Assembly: GCA_937916085.1 (NCBI GenBank) | Contig: CALGGO010000063.1 | Location: 1-17,544 of the forward strand | DNA: 17,544 nt | Origin: an uncultured Prevotellaceae bacterium | GTDB lineage: Bacteria > Bacteroidota > Bacteroidia > Bacteroidales > Muribaculaceae | Direction: 5' to 3' | Part shown: positions 8,103 to 15,600 of the stretch, one piece after another | How positions within the stretch are numbered: position 1 is the stretch's first letter | Layout: every line of letters begins with the position of its first letter | Translations under genes and position numbers: made by a program | The notes under the pieces: generated by a model | Told to the model about the DNA's origin: nothing | Database searches by the model: none | What the model saw: only the letters and a program-made list of their open reading frames with translations

Positions 8103-8110
8103 TAAATTTG
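8103..8110 (+). promoter_or_regulatory. -7 promoter element of the polyferredoxin gene
   Basis: TAAATTTG matches TAnnTTTG. No TTTG is present 19-21 bp upstream, so the -33 element is weak or absent. Transcription would start near 8117, about 47 nt before the ATG at 8164. This also argues against an upstream TTG start at 8095, which would lie before the transcript start. Confidence 0.5.
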
Positions 8111-8163
8111 CAAAAATTACCAATCGACTACTAACTAATTTCTATTTCACTAATAACTATTCT

Positions 8164-9756
8164 ATGCTAAAGACAATAAGACGCATCCTTGCTGTGCTCT
8201 GCTTTGTGGCGGTGACACTGCTTTTCCTTGACTTCACCGGCACGCTGCACCACTGGATAGGATGGACTGCCCGGGTGCAGTTCTTCCCTGCTGTGCTGGC
8301 GGCAAACTTTATTGTTATCGCCGCGCTGGTGCTGCTCACACTGGTGTTCGGGCGCATCTACTGCTCGGTAATATGTCCGCTTGGCGTGATGCAGGATCTC
8401 ATCTCGTGGCTGCATGGCAAGCGCAAGAAAAACCGCTTCACCTATTCTAAAGAGATGAAATGGCTGCGCTACCCGGTGCTGCTGGTGTTTATCATCGCTT
8501 TTGCTCTGGGAGCAGGGGCAGCACTCACACTATTAGAGCCTTACGGCACCTACGGCATGATTGCCACCAACCTGTTCCAGCCCATCTATCAGTGGTGCAA
8601 CAACGGCTTAGCAGCCATCGCCGGGCACTATGAGAGCTATGCGTTCTACAGCGTTGACGTGTGGATCAAGAGCACTACGGCGCTGGCACTGTCGGCGGGC
8701 TTGTTTGTCGTCATCGGCATCTTGGCATGGCGTGGCGGACGCACCTATTGCAACACCATTTGCCCTGTGGGCACGCTGCTGAGCTTCCTGTCACGCTTCT
8801 CACTGCTAAAGGTGCGCATCGACAATGACAAGTGCATCAAGTGCGGTCTTTGCACCCGCAACTGCAAATCATCGTGCATCAACCATGAGGACGGCACCGT
8901 GGACCATAGCCGCTGCGTGACCTGCGGCAACTGCATCACCAAGTGCAAGAAAGACGCTATATACTACGGTCGCCCACGCAAGTCGAGCGTAAACGCAGCG
9001 ACCAGCTCCCCCTCAAAGATAGAGGGGGCTGGGGGGAGTATGACCACTCCCGAGAAGATTAGTAATAATTCGAGCGAATTAGTGGTTGATAAGCCCAAGG
9101 AAACCATCGACAAAGGCAAGCGCGCCTTCCTTATCGGCACTGGCACGGCAGTAGCGACTATTGCCCTGGCACAAGCCCAAAAGAAAGTTGACGGCGGTCT
9201 CGCTGCCATCGAGGAAAAAGAGATGCCCAAGCGCAAGAACCCAATCACGCCGCCAGGGTCGGTAAGCGCCCGCAACATGGCACGCCACTGCACTGCATGC
9301 CAGCTGTGCGTCGCCGAGTGTCCCAACCAGGTGCTAGTGCCCTCGGGCGACATGCTCACCCTCATGCAGCCTATGATGACTTATGAGCGCGGCTATTGCC
9401 GCCCCGAGTGCACGCGCTGCTCGCAGGTGTGCCCCACAGGTGCCATCAAGCCCATCACCCTCGAGGAGAAATCGTCGCTACAGATAGGATATGCTGTGTG
9501 GGCCCATTTCTTATGCATCCCAACCCGCGACAAGGACAAGGATGGCAAACCCATCTCCTGCGGCAACTGCGCCAACCACTGCCCCACCGGTGCCATCACT
9601 ATGGTACCTCTCGAGGATGGCAATGAGGAGTCGCCCATGGTGCCCAGCATCAACCGCGCCAAGTGCATAGGCTGCGGCAACTGCGAGTACGTGTGCCCTG
9701 CACGCCCTGCCGCAGCAATCCATGTGGAGGGACTTGAAGACCACAGAACAATTTAA
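8164..9756 (+). CDS. Membrane polyferredoxin, NapH-NapG-like fusion (4Fe-4S binding)
   Basis: 530 residues from ATG 8164; an in-frame TTG at 8095 is rejected. The N-terminal half is NapH-like: membrane segments at about 7-25, 40-62, 101-122 and 172-189, CxxxCP motifs at Cys67/Cys71 and Cys196/Cys200, and two ferredoxin motifs (Cys224/227/230/234 and Cys251/254/257/261). A 50-residue polar linker follows, then GKRAFLIGTG and a fifth hydrophobic segment (322-338). The C-terminal half is NapG-like with 16 cysteines in four sets (376-386; 412-423; 451 with 466-473; 501-511). The Lys/Arg-rich loop HGKRKKNR at 85-91 puts the first ferredoxins in the cytoplasm and the last four clusters outside. Likely role: quinol oxidation and electron transfer across the inner membrane, by analogy with NapGH. 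It is 96 bp upstream of an Fe-S aldo/keto reductase that could be its partner. A palindrome is embedded at 9002-9038. Confidence 0.88.
   Translation: MLKTIRRILAVLCFVAVTLLFLDFTGTLHHWIGWTARVQFFPAVLAANFIVIAALVLLTLVFGRIYCSVICPLGVMQDLISWLHGKRKKNRFTYSKEMKWLRYPVLLVFIIAFALGAGAALTLLEPYGTYGMIATNLFQPIYQWCNNGLAAIAGHYESYAFYSVDVWIKSTTALALSAGLFVVIGILAWRGGRTYCNTICPVGTLLSFLSRFSLLKVRIDNDKCIKCGLCTRNCKSSCINHEDGTVDHSRCVTCGNCITKCKKDAIYYGRPRKSSVNAATSSPSKIEGAGGSMTTPEKISNNSSELVVDKPKETIDKGKRAFLIGTGTAVATIALAQAQKKVDGGLAAIEEKEMPKRKNPITPPGSVSARNMARHCTACQLCVAECPNQVLVPSGDMLTLMQPMMTYERGYCRPECTRCSQVCPTGAIKPITLEEKSSLQIGYAVWAHFLCIPTRDKDKDGKPISCGNCANHCPTGAITMVPLEDGNEESPMVPSINRAKCIGCGNCEYVCPARPAAAIHVEGLEDHRTI
9002..9038 (+). repeat. 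GC-rich palindromic element inside the coding sequence
   Basis: Inner arms CCCCCTC (9007-9013) and GAGGGGG (9021-9027) close a 7-nt loop AAAGATA. CCAGC (9002-9006 region) and CTGG extend the pairing with a small bulge, and a further G-run to 9038 offers alternative pairing with the left C-run. It encodes residues about 280-292 (SSPSKIEGAGGS) in the variable linker before the fifth membrane segment. The strong C/G runs are unlike the flanking codons, which suggests an inserted repeat element kept in frame. Confidence 0.6.
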
Positions 9757-9788
9757 GTGTTAAGTGTTAAGTATAAAGTGTTAAGAGC
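9754..9788. repeat. 7-bp tandem array, five units
   Basis: Units are TAAGTGT, TAAGTGT, TAAGTAT, AAAGTGT and TAAGAGC, with no spacers. The first three bases of the first unit are the stop codon of the polyferredoxin gene. It runs directly into a second array of a different period. Confidence 0.8.
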
Positions 9789-9832
9789 TAGAACATCTAG
9801 AAAATTTAGAACTTCTAGATTATCTAGAAAAT
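9788..9832. repeat. 9-bp tandem array, five units
   Basis: Units are CTAGAACAT, CTAGAAAAT, TTAGAACTT, CTAGATTAT and CTAGAAAAT. Three of the unit junctions create the palindrome TCTAGA (9796, 9814, 9823). The array fills the gap up to 20 bp before the aldo/keto reductase start. No -33/-7 promoter is seen in the gap, so the two genes are probably co-transcribed through the arrays. Confidence 0.8.
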
Positions 9833-9852
9833 AACAAAGATTTATCTAAACT

Positions 9853-11286
9853 ATGAACTCTGAACTAAAAAACAACATGAGCCGGCGTCACTTTTTTAAG
9901 GTGGCGGGAGGAGCCGCAGTGGCTTCGAGCGCAGTTCTTGCGGCTTGCGACAACAATAAGAAGGAGGTCAACACCTCGGGAGCCATCTCCGAGGCCGATG
10001 TGCCCAAAGACAAAATGACCTACCGCACCAACCCCAATACCGGCGACCGCGTGTCGCTGTTAGGCTACGGCATGATGCGCCTGCCCGTGGAGGGTGGCAC
10101 TTCGGGACGCGAGAACCCCGATGCCGCCATCGACCAAGAGCTGGTAAACAAAGAGATAGACTTCGCCCTTGCGCATGGCGTGAACTACATCGACACGTCG
10201 CCCGCCTACTGCCAGGGACGCAGCGAGCACGCCACGGGCATCGCCCTTAGCCGCCACCCTCGCGACAAGTATTATATCGCCACCAAACTCTCGAATTTCG
10301 CACCCGAGACATGGCCGCTTGAGGAGGGACAAAAGATGTTCCACAACTCGCTCAAGGAGCTGCAGGTCGATTATGTCGATTACCTGCTCCTGCATGGCGT
10401 GGGAATGGGAGAGAACGGTCCCGAGGAGTTTGACCACCGCTACGCCGAGAACGGTCTGCTCGACTGGCTCGTGGAGCAGAAAGAGGCGGGAAAGATACGC
10501 AACCTGGGCTTCAGCAACCACGGCGACATCAGTGTCTTCGACACACTGCTGCAATGGCACGACGAGGGCGACTATCACTGGGACTTCGTGCAGATTGAGC
10601 TTAACTACCTCGACTGGAAACACGCCAAGGAAATAAATGACCGCAATACCAACGCCGAATATCTTTACAACGAGCTGAAAAAACGCGACATCCCAGCCGT
10701 CATCATGGAGCCGCTACTGGGAGGACGCCTTGCCAAAGTGCCCGACAGCATCGTTGCCGAGATGAAGCAGCGCGAGCCCGACATGAGCGTGGCATCGTGG
10801 GCGTTCCGCTATGCCGGCACCCCCGACGGCGTGCTCACCGTGCTCAGCGGCATGACCTACATGGACCACCTCATGGAGAACATCATCACCTACTCGCCGT
10901 TAAAGCCTATCAGTAAGGAGGAAAACGAGTTCCTCGAACGTATCGCCGACAAGATGGTGGCGATGAACACCATCCCCTGCAACGACTGCAAATATTGCAT
11001 GCCATGCCCCTACGGCATCGACATTCCCGCCATCTTCGTGCATTACAACAAGTGCATCAACGACGGCAACCTCATCAAAGAAGAGAGCGACAGCGACTAC
11101 AAGCGCGCGCGCAAGGCATTCCTCGTGGGTTACGACCGCAGCGTGCCCAAGCTCAGGCAAGCCAACCACTGCATCGCCTGCGGACAATGCAAGAGCCACT
11201 GCCCACAACGCATCGACATCCCCAAAGAGCTGAAACGCATCGACGACTTCGCCGAACAACTAAAACTTAGCGACAAGAAAGACTGA
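9853..11286 (+). CDS. Tat-exported aldo/keto reductase lipoprotein with two C-terminal 4Fe-4S motifs
   Basis: 477 residues from ATG 9853; ATG 9877 (MSRRHFFKV) is an equally possible start. A Tat signal SRRHFFKVAGG is followed by a hydrophobic stretch and lipobox L-A-A-C with Cys32, so the protein should be exported folded and lipid-anchored. The aldo/keto reductase barrel spans about 60-350, with the family tetrad visible as Asp114 and Tyr119 (NYIDTSPAY), Lys145 (YIATKLS) and His181 (LLLHG). The C-terminal region carries Cys376/379/382/385 (CxxCxxCxxCP) and Cys440/443/446/450 (CxxCxxCxxxCP), enough for two clusters. The substrate is unknown. Because free NADPH is absent outside the cytoplasm, electrons may come from the upstream polyferredoxin or from a tightly bound cofactor; this is inference. 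No terminator is evident; an 8-bp tandem array follows 24 bp after the stop. Confidence 0.9.
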   Translation: MNSELKNNMSRRHFFKVAGGAAVASSAVLAACDNNKKEVNTSGAISEADVPKDKMTYRTNPNTGDRVSLLGYGMMRLPVEGGTSGRENPDAAIDQELVNKEIDFALAHGVNYIDTSPAYCQGRSEHATGIALSRHPRDKYYIATKLSNFAPETWPLEEGQKMFHNSLKELQVDYVDYLLLHGVGMGENGPEEFDHRYAENGLLDWLVEQKEAGKIRNLGFSNHGDISVFDTLLQWHDEGDYHWDFVQIELNYLDWKHAKEINDRNTNAEYLYNELKKRDIPAVIMEPLLGGRLAKVPDSIVAEMKQREPDMSVASWAFRYAGTPDGVLTVLSGMTYMDHLMENIITYSPLKPISKEENEFLERIADKMVAMNTIPCNDCKYCMPCPYGIDIPAIFVHYNKCINDGNLIKEESDSDYKRARKAFLVGYDRSVPKLRQANHCIACGQCKSHCPQRIDIPKELKRIDDFAEQLKLSDKKD

Positions 11287-11310
11287 GTAAACTCTCAAAT
11301 AATAATTAAT

Positions 11311-11366
11311 CGAATACTCGAGTACTCGAATATTCGAATGCTCGAAAAATCGAAAAACCGAGCACC
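11311..11366. repeat. 8-bp tandem array, seven units
   Basis: Units are CGAATACT, CGAGTACT, CGAATATT, CGAATGCT, CGAAAAAT, CGAAAAAC and CGAGCACC, with no spacers; similarity decays toward the right end. Unit junctions give TCGA throughout. It lies between the convergent ends of the aldo/keto reductase gene and the DUF4421 gene. No hairpin terminator is seen in the 125-bp gap, so the array may sit where one would be expected. Confidence 0.8.
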
Positions 11367-11411
11367 CAAATTATCAAAAAACTATCACCCATAAGAAGGC
11401 ATCTAAACTTC

Positions 11412-12623
11412 TCAGAACCTTACTCCTGCGGTGATGGTAATGTCTTCTTGTGAGTTGATGAAATTGTGGTCTTTGCTGTGGTAGAAGTGTGCATCAAAGA
11501 GTAGCTGCAAGTTCCAAAAGAAATATTTGCCGGCATTATGCACGAGACTCATTCTCCCCCTGAGATCGACGGCAGGTAAATCGCGCTTGCCATCAACGGA
11601 GTCTTCAAATGAGTGGTTCCACCCTATCGACGGAGCAATGGTGATGTTGAAGAGCCAGTTGCGGTGGAACACCCAGTTATAGGCATATCCTATCAAGAAG
11701 CAGTAAGAGCGATGATGATACTTGTACTGCAACTTCTCGCCACCGTCGGGAAGGAAACTTATCATCTCCTTAGGCAGTTCCGAGAAGTCGATGTCAACAT
11801 TCTGAGTGGAGATGAGAAAACCAGCTATCATGGTTCCGGCGCTAAGCTTCTGAATTTTAGAGAAACTGTAGGCGGCGGCTTGCGAATACTTACGGTGGTT
11901 GAAGAAATAATACATGTCAATCCCCCAATTCTTTTGCTTGAGTCCGCTGAACTTCTGCTTTATCATGCGCTTGTTGTTATAATCTCCAAATCGACCTATC
12001 GTGACAGTTCCTGAATTGCGGGACTTATAGGCCTCAAATGAGAATCGTGAGGTGGCAAACGACAAATCCCACTTAGAATGCCTCGTTGGGTCGCCACCAA
12101 ACACATTGTCGAGGTCAAACATATAGGTGTATCCTATTCCCAAAAACGACAGATGCGCACCCACGCTGGAATTGACAGCAGAGTTCATGAAAATCTTCAT
12201 GTTGTTGGCAATCATGCCTCCATAGCTGTCGAGCCAGTTCTCGTTGATAAGCATTGCCTTCCAGTTCTGGGGGACTCCCACCACATAGGTAGTGTCGTAG
12301 TTGTTGAAGGCTTTGGAGTAGAAGTTATAGGCTTTCGACACCAAATTCAAAAGGAAAGGCTTATCAATAGTAGGGTCGATAAAGTAGTTCCAATCGCGTT
12401 TGGCGATAGCGGTCTTCCATGTGAGCTTTTCGGGGACGGTATCAGAGGGTATGCTGTCAGGATTGAGAGACGTTTTATTACCGTCAATGTTGGCTAAAGT
12501 GGTGCTATCTTGCATGTAGCAGGTGTCGAGAGCAGCAGAGTGGGGCATGCCATCCCGCTCATCAGTTGCTGCCCACATCGAGAGAGCTGCCAGTGCCAAT
12601 ATTATTGTAATAAGGTGTCTCAT
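11412..12623 (-). CDS. DUF4421-family outer-membrane beta-barrel protein
   Basis: 403 residues. A Sec signal peptide (about 1-18, MRHLITIILALAALSMWA) is followed by a polar, disordered segment to about residue 65. From there alternating aromatic/hydrophobic strands run to the C-terminus, which ends ITAGVRF with the terminal Phe typical of outer-membrane barrels. Landmarks recalled for DUF4421 are RDWNYFIDPTIDKPFLLN near residue 75, LSFLGIGYTYMFDLD, and the Gly/Tyr-rich GYAYNWVFHRNWLFNITIAPS. The function of this Bacteroidetes family is unknown. Its ATG overlaps the tamB stop as ATGA (12623-12620), so translation is probably coupled to TamB and a joint role in envelope assembly is plausible. 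Confidence 0.8.
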   Translation of the reverse strand: MRHLITIILALAALSMWAATDERDGMPHSAALDTCYMQDSTTLANIDGNKTSLNPDSIPSDTVPEKLTWKTAIAKRDWNYFIDPTIDKPFLLNLVSKAYNFYSKAFNNYDTTYVVGVPQNWKAMLINENWLDSYGGMIANNMKIFMNSAVNSSVGAHLSFLGIGYTYMFDLDNVFGGDPTRHSKWDLSFATSRFSFEAYKSRNSGTVTIGRFGDYNNKRMIKQKFSGLKQKNWGIDMYYFFNHRKYSQAAAYSFSKIQKLSAGTMIAGFLISTQNVDIDFSELPKEMISFLPDGGEKLQYKYHHRSYCFLIGYAYNWVFHRNWLFNITIAPSIGWNHSFEDSVDGKRDLPAVDLRGRMSLVHNAGKYFFWNLQLLFDAHFYHSKDHNFINSQEDITITAGVRF

Positions 12624-15600
12624 CTCACAGAAGATTGTTCTTCGTTTTCCTCGGGCTTGCGGGGGGTGATTATCAACAAGTTGTCGTCGGGAACAATAAC
12701 GGTTTTAGGCGCTACGGTGTCGGCAGGCGCCAACTGGGGCGTTGCCTTCTTGCCGAAGAGGCGGTCGAAGTCGTGCTTGAACACCACTCCCACGCCCTGC
12801 GTGGTCATCGCGTCGCGCACATAGTAGTTCTGATCGTTGAAGTGGTTGTAGGCCTTGAGACGTATGGTGCCCTTGCGGTTGAGCAGGTACTCAAGGTCGA
12901 AGTCGCCAATGAAGTTGGAGTTGCGCGTGTTATAGGTGTTGTCGCGGTAACCAAAGTTGCCATTGAAAATCAGGCGGTTGTTGAGAAGCTGGCTCGATAG
13001 TGCGAGGTTCACCTCCACATCACTGAAGTCGCCCTTGTCGCTGCGGAAGTTTGGCGAGATTTGCCAGTTTTCACTAATCTGCCCCAGTATGCTCGAAAGC
13101 TGCGACGAGATGGTTGACGAAGCCACCGAAGTAAGCTCATTGTTGGTCTTTTGCGACTGCATATAGTCGGGGGTGTAGAAGCGGTTGAGGGCGAGCAGAT
13201 AGATAATCTGGCGGCTCATCATCTCGTCGGTGCTTATCACACTCTTGACCTTGCTGTAGGCATCGCTGGTGAGGGTGGGGAACTCAAGGTCGAACGCTAA
13301 CTCGGGCTCGGTGATGTCGCCCTTAACCTTAAGGAGGGCATTGACAGGCACGTTGGTGCGGTTGATGTCGCGGTCGGTAGAGAACGAGGCGTCGAGGTCG
13401 CTCAAGTTGGCATTGAGCGAATACACGGCATTGATGTCGAGATTGGCATTATAGGGGTTACCGTTGAAGCTGATAGTGCTGCCGTTGCGAATCGTGAAGT
13501 CCTTGATGATAATGTCCTGAAGGGTGAAGTTGTAAGAGCCTTTCTCAAGCACATACTTGCCAAACATATCAAAGCTGTCGTCAATGCTGTTGTAGTTAAG
13601 GTGCAGATTGCCCGAGCCATACGCCCTGATGCGGTCGCCACCCACAGGGTCCATCACAAGCACAATCTCGGCAACGGGGGTGATGTCGGTCTGCAGGTCG
13701 ATGGTGAAACGCGTGGGAAGAGATTGCTGCTGCGACTTATTGGACCTTTTGAGCGTCAGCAAGCTTCTCACCTCCTCAGGCAGCTCATCGACATAACTCT
13801 TCACGGTGTCAACCACCGCCACTTGCGGCTCATCTTTCTTGTCACGGTCGCGGAAGGTGATGAAATTATACTCGCTAGCCTCCTCAGCATCGCTCAACAC
13901 AAAGGTGAACTTGCTGTTCTCATTGGTCTCCATATTGACACCTATCCTCACCTCGCCAGGCTCGCCAGCAATGATAGCCGTGCCACTGCCATAGATGGTG
14001 CCATACCAGTCGGGGTTCATCGCCGGGTTTATGTCATAGACCAGGAGATTCTCGGCGTCATGCACCGTGAAGTTGAACACCGGGTCGTGGAACGCGTCGT
14101 GCCGCAGATACCCGCTGAGCTTCGCCGTGTGGTTGTCGCGGTCGCGGATGGTGATATTGTCGAAGGCTATCAAGCCTGGCACGATGTGTACCGAGTCGGT
14201 GCAATGATAGGTGACATTGGTATAGCCAATCTTGAGGCTCAGGTCGTCGGCATAGACATCGCCATAGAGGTCGATGGTCTTGAAATTGCCAAAGAGCACT
14301 GCCCTACCCGACACCTCGCCATGCACCTCGTCGGTGAACGCCTCCATAAAGGGTTTCATAAACTCCACGTTGGCTTTGTTGGCGATAAATTCCATATAGA
14401 GCGAGTCGTCGGCAGCGAAGATTTCGCCGTTGATATAGGTGTGTAAGCCATTTTTCTGGGTGAGGTCGCAGTTGAGCTTCACAGCGGTGTTCTCCACGTC
14501 GAAGCTGCTCTTGATGTCGCCATTGCCCATGTGCGCACCATTGTAGGTCATATCCTCGACATGGAGGCTCTCGGTGCTCAGTCGCGGCGACTTCGAGAAC
14601 AGGTCGGCAAGCTGGAACTCGCCAGTGGCGCTTCCACCAAAGGTGACATGGTTGATTTTCAGCGTCTCAAAGATGTAGTCTAGGCGTATGTCATTGAGCG
14701 ACACGGTGAGCATGTCGTTAGGATCGTGCGACACCTTGCCGGCGATTTTCACAAACTGGTCAAATCTAGAGCCGCTTATCTCCTCCACGTCAATCACGCC
14801 ATTGCGATACTCGAAGTGTCCCTCGTTCACATTCCACACACCATCGTTTATCACCACTTCGGTGGGATTGATATCCACCTTCGTCATGAACTTGCCGCTG
14901 ATGTCGCGCCCTAGCAGAGCCGAGAGACTCACGTTGCCGTGATAGTCGGTGGGGCGGTTCAGCACCCAGTTGAGATTGGCATCTACACCGTCGTTGATGG
15001 CGTTGGCATCGATGTTTACAGCTAGGTTTCCTTTGTCGCTGGGCAAGATGGTCTGGGCGGTCATCGTCACGTTGTCGGCATTGGAGTCCTTGCCCACATG
15101 AACCTTAGTGCCTTCAATGAGACGGTTACCCTGGATAAGGTATGGCATATCCACATCCACCGCCAGCTCTTTATCGGCCTCATCGAAATATCCGTCGATA
15201 GTAGATTTGTAGGCAAGCTTCACGGGCAGCTTGACGTAGGAAGATATGTAGTTCTCAAACTCGTCATTGGGATCTACCTCAATGTTGAAGGTGAAATTGT
15301 TATTGCCGGCGCTTGGTGGCGTGTGGCCACTCATAAACTGCGGGAAACATTTCGACGCTATGCTCTTGACGGCTGGCACTAGAGTGGCGAAGTCGTACTG
15401 TCCCTCCAGGTTGCCATGCAGGAAGTCGGTGTCGATGGTTAGGCGCTTCACGCCATTGCTCTCGCCGGCATCCACCATGAGGTTGCTCACATGGAATCCC
15501 TTGCCTGTCTCGCTGTTGATGAACGACATGTTGTCAATCTTAACATTGCCTGCAATATTTGAGATATTGTTGCCTGTGACCGACGCTGTCATGTTCAGGT

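Noticed and set aside
8095..8163. TTG extension of the polyferredoxin gene by 23 residues
   Set aside because: The TTG overlaps the -7 element and would precede the transcript start; the added residues are Asn/Thr/Phe-rich and spoil the N-terminal membrane segment that begins naturally at ATG 8164.
9754..9832. CRISPR array between the redox genes
   Set aside because: Units are only 7 and 9 bp, abut without spacers, and no cas gene is nearby; these are simple tandem repeats.
13601..14446. 281-codon + strand open frame inside tamB
   Set aside because: It lies antisense to a clear TamB coding sequence, has low-complexity His/Val/Arg-rich composition, no recognisable domain and no promoter; it is a shadow of the tamB codon pattern.
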